A stretch of DNA of 64,000 nt from Proteobacteria bacterium UBA2363 (GTDB taxonomy: Bacteria; Pseudomonadota; Gammaproteobacteria; Xanthomonadales; UBA2363): positions 1-64,000 of the forward strand of contig DDTN01000043.1 in the NCBI GenBank assembly GCA_002344355.1, in the 5' to 3' direction. The notes below the pieces were generated by a model. It had not been told where the DNA came from, searched no databases, and worked only from the letters and a program-made list of their open reading frames with translations. The first letter of the stretch is position 1, and every line of letters starts with the position of its first letter. The translations under genes were made by a program, and so were the position numbers. Shown here piece by piece: positions 30,560-41,771 of the stretch.

Positions 30560-32839
30560 TCAGTCGCGCGCCAGCAGGGCGCGGGCCGCGGAAAAAACCT
30601 GTTCGTCGGACGGCAGCACCAGGAAGGCGGCGCCGGCCAGCGGCGTATAGGTGTCGGCGCCGACCACCCGGGCGATCGGCTTGCCGCCCAGGCCGGCCTC
30701 GACCAGGGCGGTGAACACGGTCTCGCCCACCGAGGCGCTGCGCCGGCCCTCGTCGACCACCAGCACCCGTGCGCAGGCGCGGGCGTGCTCGACCACGGCG
30801 GCCTCGTTGAGCGGCTGCAGCCAGCGCAGGTCGAGCACGCGGACCTTCGCGCCCTGCCCGTCCGCGAGCTGCTTCGCCGCACGCAGGGCCATCGGCACGC
30901 CGTTGCCGTAGCTGACGATCAGCAGGTCGGTGGCATCGGGATCGTAGACGCGCGGTTCGCCCAGCACCATCGCCTGGCCGGGTTCCGGGTACGGGAACAG
31001 CCAGCCGCCGTCGCCGGCCGCGTGCAGGTCCTTGGTCATGTACAGGGCGATCGGCTCCAGGAACACGCTGACCCGGCCGTCGACGCGGGCCAGCGCGGCC
31101 AGGGTGCGCAGCATCAGGGCGGCGTCGTCGCCGCGGCTCGGGCAGCCGACCACCAGGCCCGGGATGTCGCGCAGGGCGGCGAAGGAGTTGTCGTTGTGGA
31201 AGTGGCCGCCGAAGCCGCGCTGGTAGCCCAGGCCGGCGATGCGCACCACCATCGGGTTGCGGAACTGGTCGTTGGAGAAGAACTGCAGCGAGGCCGCCTC
31301 GCCGCGCAACTGGTCGCAGGCGTTGTGGAAGTAGGCCAGGTACTGGATCTCCGGCACCGGCAGCAGGCCCATGTTGGCGTAGCCCTGGGCGAGGCCGAGG
31401 ATCATGGTCTCGTCGAGCAGGGTGTTGAACACCCGCTTGTTGCCGAACGCCCGGTGCAGGCCCTTGGTCACCGTGTAGACGCCGCCCTTCTGGGCGACGT
31501 CCTCGCCGAACACCAGGGCCTCCGGCACCGCGGCGAGCAGGTCGTGCAGGGCGTTGTTGATCTGGATCGCCAGGTGCCGCGGCGGCTGCCGCTCGGGCAG
31601 GCGGTCCTCGCCGCCGAACGCGGCGATCCGCGCCTGCGGGTCGGCGACGCGGGTCGCCTCGGCCTGCACGGCGTCCGGCGTGTACGGCGCCAGCGGCCGC
31701 ATCACCTCGGCCAGGGAGTCGATCTTCGGGCGCCGGTCGGCCTCCTCGGCGGCGGCGAAGCAGCGCGCCCGGATCGCCTCGTAGTGGGCGAGCAGGCTGT
31801 CGGGGGTGAACAGGCCCGACTCCAGCGCGATCGCCGCCGAGCGCAGCAGCGGGTCGGTGCGCTCGACCGCCACCAGCTCCTCGATGCTGCGCCACTCGAT
31901 CTCGAAGTCGGTGCCGGCGTGGCCCATGATGCGGGTGGTCTGCAGGTGCAGGAAGGTCGGCCGGCGCATGCGCCGGCAGTGCTCGACCGCGGCGGCGACC
32001 TGGCCGTAGCCGCGCGCCAGGTCGAGGCCGTCGGCGAAGAAGTAGTCGAGGTCGCGGCAGCTGCGGAAGCGTTCGCCGATCCAGCCAGGCGGGGTCTTCA
32101 CCGAGATGCCGATGCCGTTGTCCTCGCAGACGAACAGCACCGGCGCCGGCAGCTTCTGGTAGGCGGTCCACTGCGCGGCGTTGAACGCGGTCTGCGCGGT
32201 GGCGTGGTTGGCCGAGGCGTCGCCGAACGAGCAGATCGCGATACTGTCGGCCGGCACCGGCAGCGCCAGGCGCAGGCGCCGGGCCTGCTCGATGGCGAGC
32301 GCGGTGCCGAGCGCCTTGGGCAGGTGCGAGGCGATCGTCGAGGTCTGCGGCAGCACCCACAGCGGCTTGCTGCCCCAGACCTTGTGGCGGCCGCCGGAGG
32401 CCGGGTCGTCGATGCTGGCGGCGAAGCTCAGCGCCGAGTCCATGACCGGGTCCATGCCCGGCAGCTTGCGGAAGCGCTCGGCCATGAAGCCGCCGCTGCG
32501 GTAGTGCAGGAAGGCGGGGTCGGTGTGCCGGCACAGCCGCGCGACCATGGCGTTGCCCTCGTGCCCGGAACTGCCGATCGTGTAGAAGACCTTGTTCTGC
32601 ACGCGCAGCACGCGCGCCATCAGGTCCAGGTGGCGCGAGATCAGCTGCGACTCGAACAGCTCCAGGAAGCCGCGCGCGGTCAGCGCGCTGCCCGGCAGCA
32701 CCGGGGCATCGGCATCGGGCACGGCGACGGTGGCGGCGGCCTCGAACGCCTGCGCGAACTCGATGAAGTTGCGGTCGCAGATCTCGGCGCGGTTGAGGCC
32801 GCGCATGCGCGCGGGGATGGCGGGGCTGGGGCTGGTCAT
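30560..32839 (-). CDS. Fused alpha/beta E1 component of a 2-oxoacid dehydrogenase
   Basis: 759 residues, combining both E1 subunits in one chain. The alpha part (about 50-400) has the thiamine-diphosphate region CSFGDASANHATAQTAFN and CEDNGIGISVKTP. The beta part (about 430-759) has VFGEDVAQKGGVY, the E1-beta signature, and VLVVDEGRRSASVGE. It resembles branched-chain (2-oxoisovalerate) more than pyruvate E1. No E2 or E3 gene is adjacent, so the partner complex is elsewhere. The ATG at 32839 is preceded by a TACAAT -10-like site. Substrate remains open. Confidence 0.88.
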   Translation of the reverse strand: MTSPSPAIPARMRGLNRAEICDRNFIEFAQAFEAAATVAVPDADAPVLPGSALTARGFLELFESQLISRHLDLMARVLRVQNKVFYTIGSSGHEGNAMVARLCRHTDPAFLHYRSGGFMAERFRKLPGMDPVMDSALSFAASIDDPASGGRHKVWGSKPLWVLPQTSTIASHLPKALGTALAIEQARRLRLALPVPADSIAICSFGDASANHATAQTAFNAAQWTAYQKLPAPVLFVCEDNGIGISVKTPPGWIGERFRSCRDLDYFFADGLDLARGYGQVAAAVEHCRRMRRPTFLHLQTTRIMGHAGTDFEIEWRSIEELVAVERTDPLLRSAAIALESGLFTPDSLLAHYEAIRARCFAAAEEADRRPKIDSLAEVMRPLAPYTPDAVQAEATRVADPQARIAAFGGEDRLPERQPPRHLAIQINNALHDLLAAVPEALVFGEDVAQKGGVYTVTKGLHRAFGNKRVFNTLLDETMILGLAQGYANMGLLPVPEIQYLAYFHNACDQLRGEAASLQFFSNDQFRNPMVVRIAGLGYQRGFGGHFHNDNSFAALRDIPGLVVGCPSRGDDAALMLRTLAALARVDGRVSVFLEPIALYMTKDLHAAGDGGWLFPYPEPGQAMVLGEPRVYDPDATDLLIVSYGNGVPMALRAAKQLADGQGAKVRVLDLRWLQPLNEAAVVEHARACARVLVVDEGRRSASVGETVFTALVEAGLGGKPIARVVGADTYTPLAGAAFLVLPSDEQVFSAARALLARD

Positions 32840-32864
32840 GGCGGGCGGTCCGGGGCGACCGCGG

Positions 32865-32870
32865 ATTGTA
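32865..32870 (-). promoter_or_regulatory. Possible -10 element for the E1 gene
   Basis: Reads TACAAT on the minus strand, 26 bases upstream of the ATG. The same hexamer precedes gyrA and gcdH. No -35 match. Confidence 0.4.
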
Positions 32871-32918
32871 GTGCAGCGCGGTTGCGCGGCCGATGCCGCC
32901 CGCGCCGCGGACCGCACG

Positions 32919-32942
32919 GGCGCGCCGGCCGGCCGGCGCGCC
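32919..32942. other. 24-bp perfect palindrome in the gap upstream of the E1 gene
   Basis: A self-complementary block made of two GGCGCGCC boxes around a central GGCCGGCC. It lies in the ~300-base gap between the unknown exported protein gene and the E1 gene, both on the minus strand. It could form a cruciform or an RNA hairpin that ends the upstream transcript. The rest of 32840-33140 is G+C-rich with no gene. Confidence 0.6.
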
Positions 32943-33140
32943 GTCAAGGGACGGCCGGCAGGTCGGCGGCCGGGCGGGCCGTGCGGCCAGAGGGACTGCA
33001 CGCCCGGGCTTTTCGTGACAGCGCGGCAGCGACCCGGGTGGACCGTCCGGGCTTGCGGTCGAACCGCCGGGTGCCCGCCGGGACAGGCGCCGGCCGGGCG
33101 ACTCCCACGGCGCGACGGCCGCCCGTTCCCCGGCGGACGG

Positions 33141-34247
33141 CTAGAAGCCGCGCCGTTTCCAGTGGCCGAACTGCGCGGGCGGCGCCTGGTTGACGCCGTC
33201 GCCGCAGGCATCGCCGCGCGCCAGCGGCCATTGCGCCAGCCACAGCACCTGCCGCCCGGTGTCGGCCATGCCCTCGAGCACACCGCCAGCGGCGCCGGCG
33301 TCGTCGTAGTAGGCCTCGGCGATGATCCAGGGCAGCGCGGCGGCACCGGGGATGCCCCGGACATGGCTGTCGTGGCGCCGGATCATGGTCGCCTCGCCGG
33401 CGCGGGCGGTGCCGTACAGGTCGAGCGCCAGCGCCGCCGGCCAGACCCCGGCGCTCCACGGCCCGGTGTAGACCGTCGGCAGGTGCCGGACCCGCGCCTC
33501 GGTGCGCACGCGGTCGTCGTCGGAGACGAACGAGAAGCCGACCGAATGGCCGGCGCCGAACTGGCTCACGTACTCCCGCCACAGGCGCCGCGCGTACTCG
33601 GTCAGCACCGGGTTGGCCGGCTCCTCGGGGCGGACCAGCGGGTAGCCGGGCAGGTCGAGGATGCGGGCGCGCGGCATCAGCTCCACCCCGAGGTCGGTCA
33701 GGTAGTCGAGACCGGAGGCCTGCAGCACGGCCTCCAGGTTCCACACCAGGTTCCAGTTCTCCTGGTAGCGGTCCTCGTCCCAGGCGCTCCAGTACTGCGG
33801 GTCGTTGCCGCCCTGGGGGAAGTAGCGGAACAGGACCTGGGCGAAGCCGGCAGCGCCGATGTCGGCCAGGAACAGGGCCAGGTTGGCCTTGTAGGTGGGG
33901 TGCAGGTCGCCACCCGTGCTGTCGAGCAGGGTGCCGGTCCAGGCGCCGCCGGTCGGCCAGGGGGCACGCAGGTGGATCACGCCGGTGGCGATGCGGTCCT
34001 GGCCGGCGGCCCGCATCTGCCCGAGCTGGTCGATCACCTGCGCGCGCACGCCCGGCCGGTGGTAGTTGGCGAGCACGCCGTAGGGTTCCCGGTCGCAGCC
34101 CGGCCCCAGCGCGTACCAGTGGTAGTTGCTGCCGCCGGACGCCACCGGGGCGTGCTCGAAGCCGTTCACCCGCAGCGTGCCGCCCGCGGCGGGGACAGCG
34201 AGCGGGAGCAGCGCGAGGACGAGCAGGCGGATCATCGAAGGTCGCAT
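33141..34247 (-). CDS. Exported protein of unknown function
   Basis: 368 residues from the ATG at 34247; other in-frame ATGs at 34235, 34259 and 34262 are possible, and none has a clear ribosome site. A signal peptide is evident (MRPSMIRLLVLALLPLAVPA). The rest is soluble, rich in Trp, Tyr and Asp, with alternating hydrophobic strands and helices (VELMPRARILDLPGYPLV, VGFSFVSDDDRVRTEARVRH, LPWIIAEAYYDDAG) reminiscent of a TIM-barrel glycoside-hydrolase-like fold. I do not recognise the family. It does not carry the FADGFE tag. It is divergent from a kinase gene, 94 bases apart. Confidence 0.7.
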   Translation of the reverse strand: MRPSMIRLLVLALLPLAVPAAGGTLRVNGFEHAPVASGGSNYHWYALGPGCDREPYGVLANYHRPGVRAQVIDQLGQMRAAGQDRIATGVIHLRAPWPTGGAWTGTLLDSTGGDLHPTYKANLALFLADIGAAGFAQVLFRYFPQGGNDPQYWSAWDEDRYQENWNLVWNLEAVLQASGLDYLTDLGVELMPRARILDLPGYPLVRPEEPANPVLTEYARRLWREYVSQFGAGHSVGFSFVSDDDRVRTEARVRHLPTVYTGPWSAGVWPAALALDLYGTARAGEATMIRRHDSHVRGIPGAAALPWIIAEAYYDDAGAAGGVLEGMADTGRQVLWLAQWPLARGDACGDGVNQAPPAQFGHWKRRGF

Positions 34248-34341
34248 GCCGACCATCATGCCGCGGCGGCCATGAACCCCTGCCGAGCCGGCGCCGATGC
34301 GGCAGAATCGCGGCCATGGAACGCAATCGGAGGAAGCCGCG

Positions 34342-36660
<2,319 letters not shown>

Positions 36661-36704
36661 TCCGTCGGCCTCCGGCATCGCCCGGCGGTGGGGCGGCGCG
36701 CGGC

Positions 36705-36733
36705 CGCCGCCCCCGGCTGGACCGGGGGCGGCG
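36705..36733. terminator. Hairpin after the kinase gene
   Basis: A 12-bp perfect stem (CGCCGCCCCCGG and complement) with loop CTGGA begins 44 bases after the kinase stop and 108 bases before the subtilase start. No T run directly follows; a TTTT lies at about 36757. Confidence 0.5.
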
Positions 36734-36840
36734 CGGCCGACACTGGCACCTTCACCTTTTCTGCACTAATGTCCGGCGGTCCCCGTGGCGCCGGGTGTGC
36801 CGGATGCCGCGGCCGGGGCGATATCTTCACGGGAGGCAAC

Positions 36841-39204
36841 ATGTACAAGACGTTTCGTGCGCCGATGCTGTCGGCGCTGGTCGCGGCCGCGCTGGTCGGG
36901 GCCTGGGGCATCCAGGCCACCGCCAGCTTCGACGAGAAGGCTGGCGCGACCCAGTCCAGCGGCATCTCGACCTGGATGGTCGAATTCGCCGAGCCGGGCC
37001 TGCTGCACGGCACCACGCGCGCACCGGGCGCCCGCTTCGACGCCAGCGATCCCGCCGTGGTCGCCTACCGCGACCAGCTGATGCAGGTGCAGGCCGGCCA
37101 CAAGGCCGCCATCGCCGGCGCCCTGGGCCGCTCGCCCGAGGTCACCCACCACTACCTGGCCACCCACAGCGGCATGGCGATCCGGCTGACCGCCGCCGAG
37201 GCCGACCAGGTCGCACGGCTGCCCGGCGTCGCTTCCGTGAAGCCCGAGGTGGTCGAGCAGATCGACACCAATGCCGGCCCGGTGTTCATCGGCGCCGACA
37301 CCATCTGGAACGGCAGCGCCATTCCCGGCGGCGGCCCCGGCACCCGCGGCGAAGGCATGGTGATCGCCGTGCTCGACACCGGCATGGTCAGCGCGACCCA
37401 CCCCTCGTTCGCCAACGACGCCAGCTGCGGCCATGGCGGCGCCAACCCGAACAAGGTGCTGTCCTCGCTGGACTGCGCGACCACCGACGGCACCGGCCTG
37501 TGCAACGGCCCGACGCCCACCGACACCAACGGCCACGGCTCCCACACCGCCAGCACCTCGGGCGGCAACCGCGTGCCGACCAGCGCCACCCCGGCGCCCA
37601 ACGTCGAGATCTCCGGCGTCGCGCCCTGCGCGAACCTGCGCATCTACAAGGTCTGCCCGACCACCTCCTGCCCGGGCGCGGCGATCCAGGCCGGCATGGA
37701 CTCGATCCTGCTGCACGGTGGCGTCGACGTCATGAACTTCTCGATCTCCGGCGGCCGCAACCCGTGGGAGGACAACGACCGCAAGAAGCTCGACCTGGTC
37801 ACCGCCGGGGTGTTCGTCGCCGCGTCGGCCGGCAACACGAGTGCCTCGGTCCCCAACCCGATCGGTGCGGTCAACCACCTCGGCCCCTGGGTGCTGAGCG
37901 TCGCCGCCTCCAGCCACCACAGCGCGCCGGACACGCTGGCGGGATTCAGCCTGCGTGGCCCGACCCCGGCACCGCTGGCCGACCTGACCAAGCCGGACAT
38001 CACCGGCCCCGGCGTCACCGTCTACGCGGCCAACGCCAGCGTCGCCGGCTACGGCAACAGCAGCGGCACCTCGATGTCCTCGCCGCACCTGGCCGGCGCC
38101 GCGACCCTGATCCGCAAGGTCCACCCGACCTGGACCCCGGTGCAGGTGAAGTCGGCGATCATGATGACCGGCAAGCGCGCCGGCACCGGCGCCAGCGGCA
38201 ACTGGACCTGGGACGAGGTCGGCAGCGGCCGCATCGACCTGGCGAAGGCGGTCAACGCCGGCCTGCTGATGGACGAGACCACCGCCAACTTCCTGGCCGC
38301 CAATCCCGTCGGTGGCAGCATGTCGGCGCGCGACCTCAACCTGCCGGCGGTGCGCGACATGGCCTGCACGCCCTCGTGCACCTGGACCCGCACCGTGACC
38401 AGCGCCCTGGCCACACCAGCGACCTGGAACGTCGCGGTCGAGAATCCGACCGGCTTCGTGCTGGAGGCGACCCCGGCGCAGTTCGTGATCGACCCCGGCC
38501 AGAGCCAGGTGATCACCATCACCGCGACGCCGCAGCTCAACGAGCCGGGCACCACCCTGCGCTTCGGCGCGGTGACCCTGACCCGCGCGCCGGTCGGTCC
38601 CGACCCGGTCCTGCACATCAGCGTCTCGGTGCGCGGCGCCGGTCCGTTCGACCCGATCTTCGCGCACGACTTCGAGATGCCGCCGCCGGTGGTGTGCTCG
38701 ACCGGCGGACCGTTCACGTTCGGCACCACAGCCGGACCGGCCAGCGTCTACCCGGTGCCGCTCAGCATCGCCGGCGTCGGTTCCATCACCAACATGCGCA
38801 TGCAGATCAACGGCGTGACCCACACCTTCTCGGATGACCTCGACATCCTGCTGGTCGGACCCGGCGGACAACGCCTCATCGTCATGTCCGACGTCGGTGG
38901 CAGCAACGCCCTGAACGCGGTCGACCTGGTCCTCAGCGACGCCGCCGCCGCGGGCATGCCGGATGCCGGCGCCATCGCGTCCGGCAGTTACCGGCCGACC
39001 AACGTGGGCGCCAACGACGCCTTCCCCGCCCCGGCCCCGGGCACGCCGCACGGCAACCCGGCACCGGCCGGCTCGGACACCTTCGGGTCGGTGTTCGGCG
39101 GGCTGAACGCCGACGGCACGTGGAACGTCTTCCTGTACGACGACGCCAACCTGGATGCCGGCCAGATCGGCCAGGTCTGCCTGGAGTTCAACTTCGCGCC
39201 CTGA
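36841..39204 (+). CDS. Secreted subtilase (S8) with propeptide and C-terminal P-domain
   Basis: 787 residues; GGGAGG stands just before the ATG. A signal peptide (about 1-30) and an I9-like propeptide (about 45-140, ending VASVKPEVVEQI) precede the catalytic domain with Asp179 (VIAVLDTGM), His232 (NGHGSHTAS) and Ser411 (GTSMSSPHLAGAA). IFAHDFE at 606-612 marks the boundary to a C-terminal domain (about 620-785) that resembles the proprotein-convertase P-domain (FSDDLDILLVGPGG, GTWNVFLYDDANLDAGQI). Several Cys pairs suggest extracellular disulfides. It is a probable secreted general protease; it lies between a kinase and a clear terminator. Confidence 0.93.
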   Translation: MYKTFRAPMLSALVAAALVGAWGIQATASFDEKAGATQSSGISTWMVEFAEPGLLHGTTRAPGARFDASDPAVVAYRDQLMQVQAGHKAAIAGALGRSPEVTHHYLATHSGMAIRLTAAEADQVARLPGVASVKPEVVEQIDTNAGPVFIGADTIWNGSAIPGGGPGTRGEGMVIAVLDTGMVSATHPSFANDASCGHGGANPNKVLSSLDCATTDGTGLCNGPTPTDTNGHGSHTASTSGGNRVPTSATPAPNVEISGVAPCANLRIYKVCPTTSCPGAAIQAGMDSILLHGGVDVMNFSISGGRNPWEDNDRKKLDLVTAGVFVAASAGNTSASVPNPIGAVNHLGPWVLSVAASSHHSAPDTLAGFSLRGPTPAPLADLTKPDITGPGVTVYAANASVAGYGNSSGTSMSSPHLAGAATLIRKVHPTWTPVQVKSAIMMTGKRAGTGASGNWTWDEVGSGRIDLAKAVNAGLLMDETTANFLAANPVGGSMSARDLNLPAVRDMACTPSCTWTRTVTSALATPATWNVAVENPTGFVLEATPAQFVIDPGQSQVITITATPQLNEPGTTLRFGAVTLTRAPVGPDPVLHISVSVRGAGPFDPIFAHDFEMPPPVVCSTGGPFTFGTTAGPASVYPVPLSIAGVGSITNMRMQINGVTHTFSDDLDILLVGPGGQRLIVMSDVGGSNALNAVDLVLSDAAAAGMPDAGAIASGSYRPTNVGANDAFPAPAPGTPHGNPAPAGSDTFGSVFGGLNADGTWNVFLYDDANLDAGQIGQVCLEFNFAP

Positions 39205-39229
39205 TCCGGGACGCGGAGCGGCAACACGG

Positions 39230-39254
39230 AAAGGGCGCCCTCCGGGCGCCCTTT
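39230..39254. terminator. Rho-independent-type terminator after the subtilase
   Basis: AAAGGGCGCCC pairs with GGGCGCCCTTT across a 3-base loop, 25 bases past the stop, followed by CTTCGTT. The A tract on the left and T tract on the right let it serve both strands, which suits the convergent GNAT gene. The stem contains GGGCGCCC, which is itself palindromic. Confidence 0.8.
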
Positions 39255-39344
39255 CTTCGTTCCGGCCCCGCCTGGCCGGTGCATGCCTCCGTGCAGCGGG
39301 CCCGAACCCGCCAATGGTCCGCGCGCGGTCCCGGCGGGGTTCGC

Positions 39345-39914
39345 TCAGGTCCCCTGGTCCGCGGCGGTTCCGGCGGTCGCGGGGCGCCAGGACTGGCGGG
39401 ACTGCCCCCAGGCCTCCACCACGGCATCATCGAACGGCACCGGCAGTCGCACCGGTCCGCGCAGGCGCGAACCCAGCCGCTGCGCCAGCCGCTGCGAGCG
39501 CAGGTTGTCCGGGGCGATGCAGTGGATCACCTCGGACCAGCCCAGGCGCTCGAAGGCCCAGTCGATGGCGGCGGTCGCCGCCTCGAAGGCGATGCCGCGA
39601 CCGGCGGCGTCGGGATGCAGGGCCCAGCCGACCTCGGTGCCCGGCCAGCCGTCCGGCTGCCAGGGGCCGGCCTGGCCCAGCCAGCGGCCGTCGGCCCGGT
39701 CGACGATCGAGAACATCGCGAAACCCTGCACCAGCCAGGCGCCGGGCATCTGCAGGAAGCGGCGCCAGGCGGCACCACGCTCGAGGACGCCGCCGATGTG
39801 CCGGGCGCTGTCCTCGTCGGCCAGCATCTGCGCGTAGCGCTCGAAATCGCCGGCCTCCGGGACGCGCAGCAGCAGCCGCTCGGTGGTCAGGCGCGGGAAG
39901 TCCCCGGTGCTCAC
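39345..39914 (-). CDS. GNAT acetyltransferase, RimJ/RimL type
   Basis: 189 residues with a GTG start whose GTGA overlaps the stop of the pilin-like gene. The N-terminus FPRLTTERLLLRVPEAGDFE and the core EVGWALHPDAAGRGIAFEA (acetyl-CoA loop) are typical of RimJ-like N-acetyltransferases (Acetyltransf_3). IAPDNLRSQRLAQRLG is the usual C-terminal helix. It acetylates an unknown amine. It is last in the gcdH-pilin-like-GNAT set. Confidence 0.88.
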   Translation of the reverse strand: MSTGDFPRLTTERLLLRVPEAGDFERYAQMLADEDSARHIGGVLERGAAWRRFLQMPGAWLVQGFAMFSIVDRADGRWLGQAGPWQPDGWPGTEVGWALHPDAAGRGIAFEAATAAIDWAFERLGWSEVIHCIAPDNLRSQRLAQRLGSRLRGPVRLPVPFDDAVVEAWGQSRQSWRPATAGTAADQGT

Positions 39915-40426
39915 CGCAGGGTGCCGTCGTGCCGATCGCCGTCCCGGAAGCGGCAGCCGGGGACGATGCGGGCGATGTCGGCGATGTCCGGGCTGCTGCA
40001 TTCGAAGTGCACGCCGCCAGAGGCGTCCACGGCCTCGGGTCGGAACTGGACCGCGCCGGCCAGCGGCGCCGCGAACCGGACGGCCAGCGTGCCGCCCGGC
40101 TGCACCAGGACCGTCTCCAGCCCCACCTGGCGCAAGGCATCGGGATCGGGAAGCCCGGCTTCGGCATTGCCGTCCGGGGCGCGGCCCCGGCTGGCCAGGA
40201 ATTCCGCCACAGCCAGCCGCGCCGCCGACGCATGGGCCAGGGCCTCGCGCATCCGGGTCACCCGCGCATAGTCGTCTAGCACTGCCTCGGTAGCCGCCAG
40301 CACCTGCACCGCCGCATTGTCGGGGGGAGGCGGCCGCAGCAGCCAGGCCGCAGCGCCGACCAGGAAACCGCCGGTCAAGCTGCCGACGAGGAACCCGAGG
40401 GTCGCTGCGCGCAACTCAGAAGGCAT
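39911..40426 (-). CDS. Membrane-anchored protein with type IV pilin-like C-terminal domain
   Basis: 171 residues. A single N-terminal helix (about 8-30, LGFLVGSLTGGFLVGAAAWL) lacks the prepilin leader and Phe/Glu at the mature +1/+5 positions. The rest copies the major-pilin layout: YARVTRMREALAHASAARLA, a Gly/Pro turn, strands (GGTLAVRFAAPLAGAVQF) and a terminal Cys pair (CSSPD...PGCR). The call as pilin-like is by pattern only. It overlaps gcdH by 11 bases and GNAT by 4. No pilus assembly genes are near, so a role as a minor or adapted non-assembled pilin domain is likely. Confidence 0.7.
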   Translation of the reverse strand: MPSELRAATLGFLVGSLTGGFLVGAAAWLLRPPPPDNAAVQVLAATEAVLDDYARVTRMREALAHASAARLAVAEFLASRGRAPDGNAEAGLPDPDALRQVGLETVLVQPGGTLAVRFAAPLAGAVQFRPEAVDASGGVHFECSSPDIADIARIVPGCRFRDGDRHDGTLR

Positions 40427-41579
40427 TGATGCCGGTCACCTCGCGGCCGACCACCAGCTGGTGCACGGTCTCGGTGCCCTCGTAGGTGATCACCGATTCG
40501 AGGTTGAGCTGGTGCCGGATCGGCGCGTACTCGGTGGAGATCCCGGCGCCGCCGAGGATGTCGCGCGCCTCGCGGGCGATGTCGATGGCCATCCGGCAGT
40601 TGTTCCACTTCGCCAGGGAGACCTGGCTGGGCTGCATGCGGCCGGCGTCCTTGAGGCGGCCGAGCTGCAGGACCAGCAGCTGCGCCAGGGTGATGCGCCG
40701 GGCCATCTCGGCCAGCTTGAGCTGCACCGCCTGGGTGGCGGCGATCGGCCGGCCGAACAGGATCCGCTCCTTGGCGTAGCCTAGCGCCTCGGCGTAGCAG
40801 GCGATGGCGGCGCCGATCGGCCCCCAGGTGATGCCGTAGCGGGCCTGGGTCAGGCAGCCCAGCGGCCCCTTCAGGCCCTTGACGCCGGGCAGGCGCGCGG
40901 ATTCGGGCACCCGCACGCCGTCCAGGAACAGCGCGCTGGTCACCGAGGCGCGCAGGCTCATCTTGCGATGGATCTCCTGGGCGCTGAAGCCCGGCGTGTC
41001 GGTGGGCACGATGAAGCCCTGGATGCCGTCCTCGGTCTGCGCCCAGACGATCGCGATCTTCGCCAGGTTGCCGTTGGTGATCCACATCTTGGCGCCGTTC
41101 AGGACCCAGTCGCCGCCGTCCTTGCGGGCGTGGGTCTTCATGTTGGCCGGGTCGGAACCGCCGTGCGGCTCGGTCAGGCCGAAGCAGCCGATCACCTCGC
41201 CGGCGGCCATCGCCGGCAGCCACTGCCGGCGCTGCTCCTCGGTGCCGTACTGGAAGATCGGGTACATGCACAGCGAACTCTGCACCGAGACGAAGCTGCG
41301 GATGCCCGAATCGCCGCGCTCCAGCTCCTGGCAGATCAGGCCGTACTGCACGCCGCTCATGCCGGCGCAGCCGTACTCCTCGGGCAGCGAGGAGCCGAGC
41401 AGGCCCAGCGCGGCGATCTCCGGCACCAGTTCCTTCGGGAAGCGCGCCTGGTCGAAGCAGTCGCCGATGATCGGCAGAACCTTCTCGTCGGTGAAACGGG
41501 CGACGGTGTCCTGGACCATGCGCTCCTCGTCGGAGAGCAGGCTGCGGACATCGAACAGGTCGGTCGGGGAAAGGCTCAT
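40416..41579 (-). CDS. Glutaryl-CoA dehydrogenase
   Basis: 387 residues, normal for the family. ALTEPHGGSD-like GCFGLTEPHGGSD and the flavin-site WITNG are present. The catalytic Glu lies in ITYEGTETVHQLVVGREVTG, which resembles GCDH more than other acyl-CoA dehydrogenases. YAKERILFGRPIAATQAVQ fits as well. It oxidises and decarboxylates glutaryl-CoA to crotonyl-CoA in lysine and tryptophan breakdown. A TACAAT -10 is 34 bases upstream. Downstream genes overlap it, so they are probably on the same transcript although unrelated in function. Confidence 0.93.
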   Translation of the reverse strand: MSLSPTDLFDVRSLLSDEERMVQDTVARFTDEKVLPIIGDCFDQARFPKELVPEIAALGLLGSSLPEEYGCAGMSGVQYGLICQELERGDSGIRSFVSVQSSLCMYPIFQYGTEEQRRQWLPAMAAGEVIGCFGLTEPHGGSDPANMKTHARKDGGDWVLNGAKMWITNGNLAKIAIVWAQTEDGIQGFIVPTDTPGFSAQEIHRKMSLRASVTSALFLDGVRVPESARLPGVKGLKGPLGCLTQARYGITWGPIGAAIACYAEALGYAKERILFGRPIAATQAVQLKLAEMARRITLAQLLVLQLGRLKDAGRMQPSQVSLAKWNNCRMAIDIAREARDILGGAGISTEYAPIRHQLNLESVITYEGTETVHQLVVGREVTGINAF

Positions 41580-41612
41580 GGCGGCACGCGGTCGGGCTGA
41601 GTGAAGCCCGGC

Positions 41613-41618
41613 ATTGTA
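41613..41618 (-). promoter_or_regulatory. Possible -10 element for gcdH
   Basis: Reads TACAAT on the minus strand, 34 bases upstream of the gcdH ATG. No -35 match. A TAGACT at 41746-41751 on the plus strand may serve the divergent deacetylase gene. Confidence 0.4.
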
Positions 41619-41771
41619 GGGCACCGAAGTCCAGGCGGCGTCAGTGCCGTCGCCCGACCGGCCGGGCCCGGCCCCGCGGCGCGTCGTCGCGCCGACCCGG
41701 CCGGTCGCCCCGGCGCCCGGCGGCGAACCGTCGGCGCTTCCCGGCTAGACTGTGCGGCCGCCTCCCCAGCC

